Below, piece by piece: positions 44,034 through 54,722 of a stretch of 64,000 nt of DNA. The stretch is from Meconema thalassinum (lineage: Eukaryota; Arthropoda; Insecta; Orthoptera; Tettigoniidae): contig OX336388.2 of assembly GCA_946902985.2 (NCBI GenBank), positions 1,505,382,545-1,505,446,544 on the forward strand, given 5' to 3'. Positions within the stretch are counted from its first letter, which is position 1. Each line of letters starts with the position of its first letter. Both the position numbers and the translations under genes were made by a program. The notes beneath the pieces were generated by a model, which made no database searches, was not told the origin of the DNA, and saw nothing but the letters and a program-made list of their open reading frames with translations.

Positions 44034-44440
44034 CAAGTCTTTGTTATGCTATACTCGCTTGACAGTGCTGTGTGAGCAGTCGAGTAACTAACGGGATTTC
44101 AAGTAAAGATCCTCATTTTCTATACCGGTAGTGCAGAGCATAACTCGAATCCAGTCGGCCGTGTCTCGACTTGAGCTATGTTGCCATGTAAACTATCTGC
44201 CTTGCCATTCCTTCATGAGTATATTTTATGATTTGATTAGCCTGTGCTTGAGTGCAAAAGGGCCGAAATCAGAAGAATGAGAAAGACTATCGAAAATTCA
44301 TGTAGCCAGCGGTTCCTTCTGGGTCCTAAACTATGTGTATGCAAAATTTGGTTGAGATTGGTGAAACGGTGTAGATTTGTATACGGAACCAACCCACCCA
44401 CATACATACATACAGACTTTCACTTTTATATATAAGATTT
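44034..44440 (-). repeat. Probable Helitron 5' end fragment, minus strand
   Basis: On minus from about 44438: 'tcttatatataaaagtgaaa', then 'gtctgtatgtatgtatgtgg', 'gttccgtatacaaatctaca' and 'ccaatctcaaccaaattttg'. TC plus a TATATA tract followed by a GTATGT repeat is typical of Helitron 5' ends. No 3' end was found; a CTAG at 44030-44033 lacks the expected preceding A. Confidence 0.45.
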
Positions 44441-44636
44441 CAGATTATTTCTGACCAGCACTCGCATGACTCGCATGACATGCTTTTACGTGTACTAATA
44501 GATCCAATGTCTAAATCCATGTAACGTCCTTTGGACTTCAACCACATTTTGTATTCTGTACCTTAGGAGATGGAAGTAAGAATATATTCAGTCACCAGAG
44601 CTGCCAACTGTATTGCTCTATTAGGCTACATTATGC
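44441..44636. other. Short spacer, nothing recognised
   Basis: Contains 'gagctgccaactgt', which also occurs near 39525 ('gggctgccaactgt'), so it may be an old repeat. No gene. Confidence 0.4.
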
Positions 44637-45656
44637 CTACTGTCGACCAAATTATTATGTGTACTCGAGTTTGAAGGTTGTTTTTGAAGTAACCAATACA
44701 CCTACATAAAATCCAATAACATCAACTTTTTTGTCGTTCAATTTTACGTTAGTTCATGTAGGTTTGGAATTTTTAATTTATATTTTATTATTTTTTATCG
44801 CAGTTGGAACACAAAAAGTGCCCGTTTTTAAGCGTGTTTCAACCATGCGTCACATTTAAGAATTATTATCTCACAAATCCGTCATCAGATCGAATCCATA
44901 TTTTAACACAATGTATATGGGAATGTTATATAACTGGTTTATTAATTTTAAAATTTTGTGTGCCCAAGAAACAAAGTTGTTATCATTTTTGTAAGGTAAC
45001 TTCTTCTCGGCTTGGGGTGGTTTGAAAATGTAGTTCTTGGTCGCGTTGTAATCCTTATACATCAAAAAGGTATGCTGTATGATTGTGAAATACGTAAATT
45101 AATTCACTTATTTTATATCGGTTTATACGGGGAATTAAGACATGGTTCACCAGTTAGCCGCTCCTCTGCAAGCTGTATAAAATAAGTGAATTAATTTACG
45201 TATTTCACAGTCATGCAGCATAACTTTTTGATGTATAAGGATTTCAACGGAACCAAGAACTAAATTGTCCAACGACCCCGAGCCGAGAAAAGGTTACATT
45301 ACAAAAATGATAAGAACTTTCGTTCTTGAACACATAAAATTTTGAAATTAATAAACCAGTTATATAACATTCCCATATACATTGTGTTAAAGTTTGGATT
45401 CGATTCGATGACGGGTTTGTGAGATAATAATTCTTAAATGTGACCCATGGTGGAAACACGCTTAAAAACGGGCACTTTTTGTGTTTCAACTGCGATAAAA
45501 AATAATAAAATATAAATTAAAAATTCCAAACCTACATGAACTAACGTAAAATTGAACGACGAAAAAGATGATGTTATTGGATTTTATGTAGGTGTATTGG
45601 TTACTTCAGAAACAACTTTCAAACTCGAGTGCACATAATATTTTGGTCGACAGTAG
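44637..45656. mobile_element. Foldback element with ~480 bp inverted arms
   Basis: CTACTGTCGACC at 44637 and GGTCGACAGTAG ending at 45656 bound a near-continuous palindrome. Arms are about 44637-45114 and 45177-45656, and the central loop is about 60 bp. Paired text includes 'acctacataaaatccaataa', 'agtgcccgtttttaagcgtg', 'aatgtatatgggaatgttat' and 'aaattaattcacttatttta'. Similarity looks around 90%. Frames of 64-83 codons in each arm are mirror copies, not genes. No target duplication could be fixed and no transposase is present. Confidence 0.85.
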
Positions 45657-45770
45657 TATACCTTATTTCGAACTAATTAAGACATTTCGATATTACCCAC
45701 TTAATTTCGTCATTATTCTATGTAGGTTCATATACTGTAGATTAATCTATGGCATGAATCTTAATTTTAA

Positions 45771-45809
45771 GAAAAGTAGGCTCTTTAGTTCGTCAAGGAA
45801 CTTCTTGTT
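45771..45809 (+). repeat. DINE-1-like 3' end fragment
   Basis: GAAAAGTAGGCT followed by a stem-loop AGTTCGTCAAGGAACT (45787-45802) and CTTGTT. This is the same order as the right ends of families M (4529-4566) and N (11188-11224). Confidence 0.55.
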
Positions 45810-45817
45810 CCATCTGA

Positions 45818-46536
45818 CTATGAGGCAAGCGGCTAACTGGTAGCATGCTGAACTTCTATGCCCAAGGTGCTGGTTCAAAGCCGGACAAAGTCGCCGGATT
45901 TTCTAAGAGCGCTAAAAATCCGTCAGCATGCTTTCCTTCGGAGGGGAAGTTACAACGTTCGTTGCAAGTTGCTGGTTGCGGTGGCATCTAGTAGCCAAGT
46001 TCACAGCTAGGTGTCGTTGACGTTAGTATTTGGTACAAAATTAGGTACTACTACTTAAAATTGACCGTCTGCAGACCTTACCTGAATTACAGACTAATAC
46101 GGTCATCACAAATAACACCGTTTATCAGACAGATTCTACACACACCCAATGTACACGGGGTTACATGACCACCTTGTCGCAGCCCCTAAACTGAGGAACC
46201 AACCAACATCTCTGCGGGAGATAAAATTTTGCTTGAAGAAGTAACAGACTGTTAGATAGTTACACATTAGTTCCAAACCTTGCATAAGGACAGTGTGATC
46301 ACAAGTATAAAAATTAACCCCAAATGACAAGAAGGTTACCACCCCATAAGACAGTAAAATGTTAAAAGTATGCATAGAAAGACAAAAAATGTTAACTAAC
46401 CTCCAATTGTAAAATAACTTTCTCGCAATAAATGAGGTCTGATCCTCCTACGAAAACCTGCATATTTTGCCTATTATAGCCTATCTCCTAGTTTGCCCGG
46501 TGAAATCTACCTCGGCCTTCCGGCGTGCCGAGAGGA
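45818..46536 (+). repeat. Repeat S, long copy (tRNA-like start)
   Basis: Begins with 'aagcggctaactggtagcat' (A-box-like) and a B-box-like GGTTCAAAGCC near 45880-45890. It continues through 'ttcgttgcaagttgctgg', 'gtacacggggttacatgacc' and 'agataaaattttgcttgaag', and ends 'cggcgtgccgagagga'. It matches the S segment at 19250-20003 throughout. The tRNA-like head followed by a long unrelated body makes a SINE with a ~600 bp body possible, but the unusual length leaves the class open. Confidence 0.65.
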
Positions 46537-47336
46537 ATTTTTGTTTCTTAGTTGTTTCCCTGACCTTTTGGTAGGCTAAATCTCTTCTTCCTTGTTTTTG
46601 CAGAAATTCAATTTCTTCGCATTTTGACTGCCACCACTCCATTTTCTTCTCACGACAGAGTCGATCAATCTGGTTCTTTAGCATTCGTAAGTTATTTCTG
46701 CCTACTTCTGAAGAGTCGTTTTTAAATTTTCTTCTTTCGTCCATCTTTAAGAGATTGTCCTGTGTGATCCATGGTTTGCGATTCACTCTTTCCACAAATC
46801 CCACATAGTCTTCAGCAGCCTTTTCGATGGAGAATTTGGCTATTGACCATAAATGATCAACAGTTTGTGAGTTGCTTGCATATGATGATATGTGGTCATC
46901 AGTGGCTTCCTGATATTGCTTTTTAGTCCGCTCGCTTTTAAATGCTTCAAGATTCCAGTTCTTTGTTGTTTTTCCCTGAATCCTGCGTTTAAATTTCAGT
47001 GACGTACTCATTACTAGTAGAGAATGATCAGAACAGATGTCAGCGCCCGGATATGCCATGGATTTCTTCACTTGATTTCTGTATCTTTCCATGACAAAAA
47101 TATAGTCAATCTGGTAACGTTGATCATCACCTGTTTTTTTTTCCAAGTATATCTCCGCCTCTTTGGTGAGGTAAACCAAGTGTTACTTATAACGAACCTC
47201 TCTTGTTCACAGAATTCGAGAAGACGTTGACCGCGTGAATTTCTTCTACCAAGACCATGCCCTCCTACTGCAAATCCTTCTTTTCCCCCACCAATCACTG
47301 AATTCCAGTCTCCCATTATAATAATATTCTCACTAG
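46537..47336 (-). pseudogene. RTE-like LINE endonuclease, second half (split by hAT)
   Basis: On minus from 47336, NIIIMGDWNSVIGGGKEG holds the MGDWN motif of APE-type endonucleases (GDFN/GDWN). It is followed by LEFCEQERFVISNTWFTSP and YTWKK. After a frame change near 47140, DQRYQIDYIFVMERYRNQV and PGADICSDHSLLVM carry the IDYI and SDH catalytic signatures. A linker ends at 46537 where repeat S begins, so the reverse transcriptase part is not present here. The N-terminal half lies at 50869-51462. Confidence 0.9.
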
Positions 47337-48248
47337 CAGGGCCGTGCAATGGGCAAGGTGAAGCAGTGCTAGCGAGAAATTTACTCGTGCCGGCCGAGCG
47401 TAGCCCTACTCGGTCCATTTCAGAGCAGTGCAGCACGACAGCACACTAGCACTGCAGCGCTTAGTCGCACAAGCACTGTCCATTTGACCGGGTACTGAAG
47501 TACGTACAGTACTGAGCGCGGAGCCTGGACACTAGGCGCACTAGAGCCAACATTGTGTCATGTGCGTGTGGTCTGCCGTGCTCATAACGTGGGGAGGACA
47601 AAAATAGCATAGTGGGCGAGTCACACATTAATGAATCAAACCGAAGACATATAAAACATTACATTTGGACGCACATAAACCAGATCTACAGCAAGGATAC
47701 AGAAATTTGCATACTTTTTGGGTGATGTAGCAGGTGCAGCGAGATATAATAGTCCTAAAATAGAATCAGGGGCCGAAATGGAATCAGAACAGTTAAAATA
47801 CATTTTTTAATTTGTTGACATAATGTCACAAACCAGCCGAGGTAGCTAAACACGTTAACGTGCATGGTCAGACTACTCCAAACTCGAAAGACCACACACA
47901 GCCACTCCATACAATACCTCATTAATTTCATTTGTCATTAACTCCTCTCATGAGATTGGCGTCATGAAGGCATCTATCCGCGAAATCATTCCCACAAGGA
48001 AACTGTCTCACCACATCCCCTACCTCATAGCAACTGGAATAATTATGGGTAGAACAAACAAAAAACTACATTAGGACTATAAAACTGTATTTCAATAACA
48101 AGATTCTGAATTCACCAAATTACTAGATTGATGCTCTTCAGGGATATGTGAGTTCGAGAAACATGCGTTAGTAAAATCATCAGGATTTTAAAAATAAACA
48201 TATTCCGTCGCAATCTAAGGTCATTTATGTCTTTTATTCTTATATTCA

Positions 48249-48712
48249 AGTCGCTTCCGTTGTGTAGTGGTCAGCATGATTAGCTGCCATCCAGGAGGTC
48301 CGCGGTTCGATTACCAATTTGAAAAGTGGTATGAGGACTGGATTGGAGTCTACTCAGCCTCGGATGATCCAAATGAGTAGAGGGGGTTCGACTCCCACCT
48401 CAATCATCCTCGAAGTGGTTTTCCGTGGTTTCCCACTTCGTCTTCGGGAAAATACTGGGGTGGTACCTAACGTAAGGCCACGGCCGCCTCCTTCCCTCTT
48501 CCTTGCCTAATCCTCCCACTCTTCCCATCTCTTCATCAGGCCCTTGTTCGCTTTGCAGGTGAGGCCGCCCGGGCGACGTGCTAGTCACACTCCCAAGTTG
48601 TATCCCCGACTCAGAGTCTCAAGCTCCAGGACACTACCAGTGGCGGTAAAGGTGGGATCCCTCGCTTAGTCCGTGGGAAAAGCCAACCCTGGAGGGTAAA
48701 CGATAAAAAAAA
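48249..48712 (+). repeat. tRNA-derived SINE (family C), long copy
   Basis: Head with A-box-like 'gttgtgtagtggtcagcatg' and B-box GGTTCGATTAC (48304-48314). The body has 'gtctactcagcctcggatga', 'ctcgaagtggttttccgtgg', 'aaggccacggccgcctcc', 'ggtgaggccgcccgggcgac' and 'aagccaaccctggagggtaa', with an A-rich end (48702-48712). A partial copy lies at 5560-5715. Frames at 48319-48588 are SINE shadows. Confidence 0.82.
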
Positions 48713-49152
48713 ATAATATATCTTATATTCAACATGGCCTGAAACAATACCTCGTGGAATTTACCTACATATAAGATATACGGCAAAATAAGCAAGAAGA
48801 CACGAAACACTTCAAACCTTCAAGTTTTAGGACAATATTCATTATTTCAACACTATGGAGACCAAGAGTGCTATTCATTATATAACAATTAGCCTATTTT
48901 GCTCTGAAAATTACAAAATATGTTGTCTGTCTTTCTACCAGCTTGTCTATATTTCTTTCGGTGGAGTGCCGAAAACTGTTTTGTTTGTTTGTTCTTGGAA
49001 CTATTCGAATTTAGGGTTATGGTACGCGAACCGTCTTCCTAACTTACCAGGGGTTATGTAATGCCAAAAATACGAAGAAATGTGTACTATTATAGTTCGC
49101 CCAGTGTAGAAATTACATGGTATCGTGCAATTGATTGCGCTGACAATGAAAG
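48713..49152. other. hAT interior, nothing recognised
   Basis: AT-rich; a 68-codon frame at 48855-49061 has no known domain. Confidence 0.4.
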
Positions 49153-49345
49153 GGACCACTTTGTGGTGTAGCGGCTAACATTCTTGGCTGTCGCCCCTGT
49201 GGTCCGGGTTCGATTCCCTGCCCTGCCACGAAATTGAATTTCGGTTTGGGGTACTGAAATTGTATCGATGATACGTAAGTCATCCAAGCGGTGCTCATTT
49301 CGAGGACTTGCGCCAGGCCAGAGGGCACGAGTTTTCTTTTTATAC
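49153..49345 (+). repeat. tRNA-derived SINE (another family)
   Basis: A-box-like 'tggtgtagcggctaacattc' and a strong B-box GGTTCGATTCC (49207-49217) inside 'ggtccgggttcgattccctg'. The body 'acgaaattgaatttcggttt' and 'gcgccaggccagagggcacg' ends in a T-rich stretch rather than poly-A. The frames on minus (49090-49347) are shadows of it. Confidence 0.78.
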
Positions 49346-50511
49346 ATTCTTATTCTGCAATTCGAATTGAGAGCACATCACTCCGTAGAGTTGTAAGAAT
49401 AGCTTCCGTAAACTATTCTCAAAGGCCTATGCTACAAGTAGCCCTCAGGGGTTAATCCAATTGCATATGTATATGTAGGCTAATCCAGATATGGTATTTA
49501 ATTCATTTGATTTTCATTGCATTCTAAGTTCTGGGCATACAGTAGGAAATCCTCGAAGCTAATTTTGCAATTTTCAGTGAATGAACATCCAAAGTATAGT
49601 AAGCATCATGTAGGGAGACTGTACCAGAGAGAGCATGCATTGCTTGAAGACATGGTGACATAGTGCGTAATTTGTGCTCGTACAACGAAGGAGGTTGTCA
49701 GGACGGTGATGATGATGAAAATGGTGATAACGATGAAGACGGTGATTAATTAGTTAGGAACCAAGGGAATATAAATAACCGATACTTAAGACTGAAGCGG
49801 ATCTCTGGTAAACACAAAATGAAATTGAAGGTTGATTGCGAAAGTACAGAAACTATCCAATCACCATATTTTATGGAGATTGACTAATCCAGAATTAAAC
49901 ATGAAAGGGAGTAGTCTAGTACAAATAGGTGGAAGCAAAGGATGCTCTTATGTGAGACCTCCATGGGCGTAGCCAGGACTCTGTATACTGCAAACACTGT
50001 GGATTGCTTGATACCCTAGCTCACGTTCAAAAAACATAATTAAGAAGGGGATTTACTACAAAAGTTAGGAATCACCGAAATAGATCTAAGATGCAGCTGT
50101 AACATTTCATAAATGTTGCGCGATCCATGTTTTTGTATCTTTCTCGTGTTAGAAGCAAAAATACAATGGGCATAATAATTGTTATTGGCCATAAGAAGGA
50201 TACAAGATGTATGCTGGACCCCACCATCAGATGTGAATTAACCTTCGGCATAACAAAACAGGTAGTTTAGAGAAAACGATAGGCTTCAAAGAAAAGTGAA
50301 AGCTTGTGGTACGTTTCGAATAAGCGAGAGGATCAACATCAACATTTTTAAATCACTCATCAAGTTTGGGTATGCCTAAGTATAAATGACCTAATTTTGC
50401 TATCAATGAATCCATTCAATAATAGAGAATTCATCTTCAATGTACTCGGGAACAGTATGAGACGTAGTCTATTGGTACCTAATAACATTTTATTGCTAAT
50501 ATTAATAGTCT

Positions 50512-50512
<1 letters not shown>
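49346..50512. other. hAT interior, no gene recognised
   Basis: No long frame and no repeat that I could match. A 'gatgatgatg...gatgaagacggtga' purine stretch lies at about 49700-49745. This may be remains of the hAT coding region or captured sequence. Confidence 0.4.

Positions 50513-50562
<50 letters not shown>
50513..50562 (+). repeat. (TAA)n microsatellite
   Basis: About 16 uninterrupted ATA/TAA triplets. It is read as poly-isoleucine in a minus-strand frame that is not a gene. Confidence 0.97.
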
Positions 50563-50564
<2 letters not shown>

Positions 50565-50868
50565 GAAGAGAAGAGAAGAACGGCTTTACGAAGCCCTGTC
50601 GGGACGGGCTGGCCGTGCGCGCCTGAACTGACGAGTTCCAGCGTAGACAGTGCTGACAGTGCGAGGCTAGGTCATACGGCCCTAAAAGCACTTTACAGGC
50701 TTGCAGGGCACTACGCCATACTATACACAGCTCGCTCGCACATGTAGCGAGCGGCAGGTGGGGAGAGGCAAGGACATGACGTCACGCGCTTGTTGCTTAC
50801 TTCATAGACTGCCCGTAAGGGAGCAGCAGGATAGAACATACTACAGGCACTAGCTACGCAGGGCCCTG

Positions 50869-51462
50869 CTCACTAGCCTTTGTCTTATGCAGTAATTCTT
50901 CCAGTTTCTCATACATTTCTTCAACCTCGTCATCATCACTGCTGGACGTAGGCATATATGCCTGCACCACGACTAAATTTACGGGTGTTGCCAGAAAAGG
51001 TGCTATGCTAATTCTGTTTCCAATAGCTTCAACATCCCGTAGGGCTCTTGAAGAGTTAGCATTTAGTACCAAACCTACACCGCCTTGACTATTCTCACTT
51101 CCGGAGTGCACGACTTTGAAGTCTCCACTTATGAACTCTCCTTCTTCTCTCCAACGTGTTTCAGCTAATCCTAAAATATCTAGTTTATGTCGGTATATTT
51201 CTCTTTTCAAGTTCTCTAGTTTCCCAGCTTGTAACATAGTTCGAACATTCCATGTTCCAATTTTAAAATAGGGATTTCTCCTGATAACGACCTGAGAGGC
51301 CCCATTTCCTCTCCTGCCGGGCCCGACATCATTCCTTTGAGGTGTGATCCCGCAGTTGCCAACTTCACTAACATTTGTCTTTGGACTCATCATAGGTTTT
51401 CTTGGGATACACATAAATGTCTTTAATGGAGTGGTTTCCCCTTGCCTTCTCAATAAATACAT
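50869..51462 (-). pseudogene. RTE-like LINE endonuclease, first half
   Basis: A minus-strand frame from 51462 gives PYFKIGTWNVRTMLQAGKLE, LDILGLAETRWREEGEF, SGSENSQGGVGLVLN and VVVQAYMPTSSSDDDEVEEM. These are the N-terminal motifs of APE-like LINE endonucleases: WNVRT, the catalytic Glu in AETRW, GGVG and the QAYMPTS strand. The frame is intact up to the hAT insertion at 50868, after which it picks up unrelated residues. The second half is at 46537-47336. The N-terminal ~60 residues are not conserved, and (AAATA)n precedes the start on minus, so the true 5' end is probably missing. Confidence 0.9.
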
Positions 51463-51497
51463 AAATAAACAAATAAATAAATAATCAGCTAAACAAA

Positions 51498-53251
51498 TCT
51501 ACTAGCCTATATAAAGCTCAAATACCACTCACTCACTGACTGACTGACTCATTCATTCATCACGAAATCTCAGGAACCACCGAACAGATTGGAATGAAAT
51601 TTGGTATGCAGCTTCCTCAAGGGCCGCAAACGCCCACTAAGAAAAGATTTTTGGATATTCAGGTTCTAAAGGGGTGTTAAGGGGATAGACCTGCATGTCA
51701 TTGAATAGCAATAACTCCCGATTGGTTTCATTGGGGGATGTGATACTCGGTATATAAACTCATCATTAAAAATAAGAAGACACGTGTCTGAGGGTTTTTC
51801 GATGTGATGTATATTAAGAGGTGAAACGGGTGAAAAGTGGGGGTTGAAGGATTCCTAACGGAGCGTGTATCTCTTAAACGACATAGGCGAGGAGTTTGAA
51901 ACTCAGGGGGAAAAAATCAGCATAAAAAATAAGTAAATAGGTGTTTGACCGTGGTTTTTTTTTCATAAATCCCATTTAAGGGGCCCATGGGGAGGGGTGA
52001 AATTTTGGGGGAATAAACTGGTAATATGTTGAGTGGAAAATTATACATGGCCTATGCTGTGGACAATAACTCATTGCATCTTTTTTGTCTCTTGCTATTT
52101 CATCATTCGACGAATACTTAGGGAGTTATTAATGATTTTGTACTTTTTGGCCGAAATTTTCTAAGTTCCAGGAATGACATAAAAATTGATTCGAATGAAA
52201 TTTCAAAAAAATGTTCTTTTTTAATACTTTTATAATATTTTTCACGTCTTTTAGGGTCCGAAACCAACATGATATTTTGATGGTTTTTTTTTTTCGTCCC
52301 ATGCATTTTTGGTTTCAGGTGATAGAATTATTTTCCACTAGGACCGATGCTTATCTACTATATAAAGCTCAAATACCACTCACTCACTGAGTGACTGACT
52401 CATTCATTCATCACGAAATCTCAGAAACCACCGAACGGATTGGAATGAAATTAGGCATGCAGCTTCCTCAAGGGACGCAAACACCCACCAAGAAAGGGTT
52501 TTTGGATATTCAGGTTCTAAAGGGGTGTTAAGGGGGTAGACCTGCATTTCATTGAATAGCAATATCTCCCGATTGGTTTCCTTGGGGGATGTGATACTCG
52601 GTATATAAACTCATCATTAAAAATAAGAAGACACGTGTCTGAGGGTTTTTCGATGTGGTGTATATTAAGAGGTGAAAGGGGTGAAAAGTGGGGGTTGAAG
52701 GATTCCTAACGGAGCGTGTATCTCCTAAACGACATAGGCGAGGAGTTTGTAACTCAGCATAAAAAATAAGTAAATAGGTGTTTGACAGTTTTTTCATCAA
52801 TCCAATTTAAGGGGCCCATTGGGAGGGGTGAAATTATTGGGGGAAAACACGTAATATGTCTGATTGTAAAATTATACATGGCCTATGTTGTAGACAATAA
52901 CACATTACATCTTTTTTGTCTCTTGCTATTTCATCATACGACGAATACTTAGGGAATTTTTAATGATTTTGTACTTTTTGGCCGGAATTTTCCAAGTCCC
53001 AGGAATGACATAAAAATTGATTCGAGTTAAATTTCAAAAAATAGTTTTTTTAAATACTTTTATTATATTTTTCACGTCTTTTAGGGTCCGAAACCAACAT
53101 GATATTTTGATGTTTTTTTTTCATCCCAAGCATTTTTGGTTTCAGGTGATAGAATTATTTTCTACTAGGACCGATGCTTATCTATCTATATAACTAATGT
53201 TATAACGGGATTCCAAATGTTATTGCGGGCGAAGCCGCGGGTAACAGCTAG
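51498..53251 (+). mobile_element. Helitron made of two tandem units plus a short 3' end
   Basis: Units 51498-52353 and 52354-53180 begin TCTACTA(GCC)TATATAAAGC with the head 'catcacgaaatctcag', 'accaccgaac' and 'gattggaatgaaat', and end 'taggaccgatgctta' like the H units. From 53181, TCTATCTATATAACTAATG leads to 'gcgggcgaagccgcggg' TAACAG CTAG (53248-53251) and then T. GCGG/CCGC can form the 3' hairpin. So the body is that of the H units with a different 5' head, and here a genuine Helitron 3' end lies downstream of the array. Confidence 0.8.
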
Positions 53252-53275
53252 TAGATATATAAATAAATAATTATT

Positions 53276-53640
53276 TAATTAAATAAATCTTTCACTTCTT
53301 TAATCCGTACTTTATAATATGTGCTCACTCTCGTTCTCCTCAACCTGATGGTTGGTGGGTAGCATGGCTGTCTTCATCCAACGACCTTCTATCTTGAGGC
53401 AACTGCTTGATTAGTTGATATGGACATTGCACATTAATGCCATCGAGGAACCCTGCTCTTGATCGTCCTCGTCTAGTCTTCCCATCCAGTTTCCCTTCAA
53501 ACAGTGTGGTGCGTCATGATGAATGTCAGAGTAAGTGACCAATCCAACTATATCTTCATTTTCCCTAGACTGATTGTTTCTTCAGCTCTCTTGATGATTT
53601 CTTTATTTGCTAGCCTGTCAGTCCAGGGTATTCGTTACAT
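53276..53640 (-). pseudogene. LINE C-terminal fragment, reverse
   Basis: On minus, IPWTDRLANKEIIKRAEET (about 53635-53575) and later EGKLDGKTRRGRSRAGFLDG with INVQ correspond to the WTDR..NEE...RAGE and EGK..G.RGRGR tail of insect endonuclease/RT LINEs. Frameshifts and a TAG lie between. The 3' side carries (AAATA)n at 53253-53290. It is a different family member from those at 604 and 13061. Confidence 0.85.
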
Positions 53641-54381
53641 ATAATATGTCCACTATTCTTTATCTGTTTGTATTGTAGTTGGAGCTGTTGTGCTTGATCT
53701 ATACGGGCTTGCAAACAATAGCCCTATGTGTTTACAGTATTTGGGCCGAGTATGGCTGTAACCTGTGCCAATGTAACGTCTGCACAATATTTAACATTAT
53801 TGCCGCACAGGAAAATAGTTCGAAAGTTAAAGGAAAAAAAAACAATTGGATGAGATTGCAAGGAAACATCTGAATGCGTATGTCATCCTGAAATACAGTT
53901 GGGACATCCTAATGGTGGAATTACAGGTGTTTAAATATAGCCTAACATTTCTCTACCCCTGCGCTACATTGAGTTTCGAACGAATGTGGTACTGATGATA
54001 ATGATGTTGATGATGATGACCTTATTTGCATAATGAAGCCTATGAGATAAGTTTCAGCCCTATGCATGTGATTTTATGCTGGCTCTCGATGATATTACGA
54101 TGCCGAGGCCATGCAAATTTGTATTGGCTCTGGTTTTACCAGATTTGCCATTTTCTAACTGTCACAGGGCCTGCATTGCCACTTCATATGCACATAATTC
54201 GCTTCTAAACAATAATGATTGAAACTATTTTATACGTAGCTAGTGCTCCTCAAATTTTACCTTCAAATGTACATTCTCGTAATCTATTTCAGGCACTGGG
54301 AAATCAACTGTGATTCCACACCCAATCTAACTGAGAATACTGGTGTTGACCGACTGTAAAGCTTATATTAATAGATCCTTT
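53641..54381. other. Spacer, nothing recognised
   Basis: Frames of about 60 codons without domains; a GATGAT microsatellite near 53995-54020. No TIR or tRNA-like boxes seen. Confidence 0.45.
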
Positions 54382-54722
54382 TTGATGTGTAACATCTTTC
54401 CGCTCAGTTGTTGGATATTTTTAATGTGTAACATTATTCCACTCGGTTGCTGTGTATTTTTGTGTGGGGGTGATTTTGTAAAAAGGGACGGAAGTGGGAC
54501 GTAAATGCAACGGAAACAATGAGCGCGCGCGGTGGTGGAGATTGGTACAACGACATACTGTCGGCCATGTGGCTATGTGGAATGTAAATCGCATACGGTT
54601 TACTTCAAGGGTTGGAGGCCCCATTATTGATATTCCTGCTATAAATCATCTTCAAACTGTTGTTCTTTGGTGTGAAAATATTCATTAAATCATATATGTT
54701 GAAAGCAATTATCTATATATAT

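Larger units (their letters stand above)
47337..50868. mobile_element. hAT-type DNA transposon, 3.5 kb, non-autonomous or decayed
   Basis: An 8 bp duplication CTCACTAG (47329-47336 and 50869-50876) flanks ends CAGGGCCGTGC and (reverse) CAGGGCCCTGC. The 8 bp duplication with a CAGGG terminus is the hAT signature. Removing the insert and one CTCACTAG rejoins the LINE endonuclease in frame (...KASE / NIIIMGDWN). The terminal ~200 bp on each side are GC-rich with many 'gcagtgctag'-like words. No hAT dimerisation domain or long ORF is visible. The interior holds at least two SINEs and a TAA microsatellite, so it has been colonised since insertion. Confidence 0.92.

Noticed and set aside
49160..49232. 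Functional tRNA gene with good B-box
   Set aside because: Acceptor arms do not pair and the sequence continues as a SINE body.
50854..50868. C-terminal residues EQGPA as the true end of the LINE endonuclease
   Set aside because: They come from the hAT terminus; the endonuclease continues beyond the insertion.
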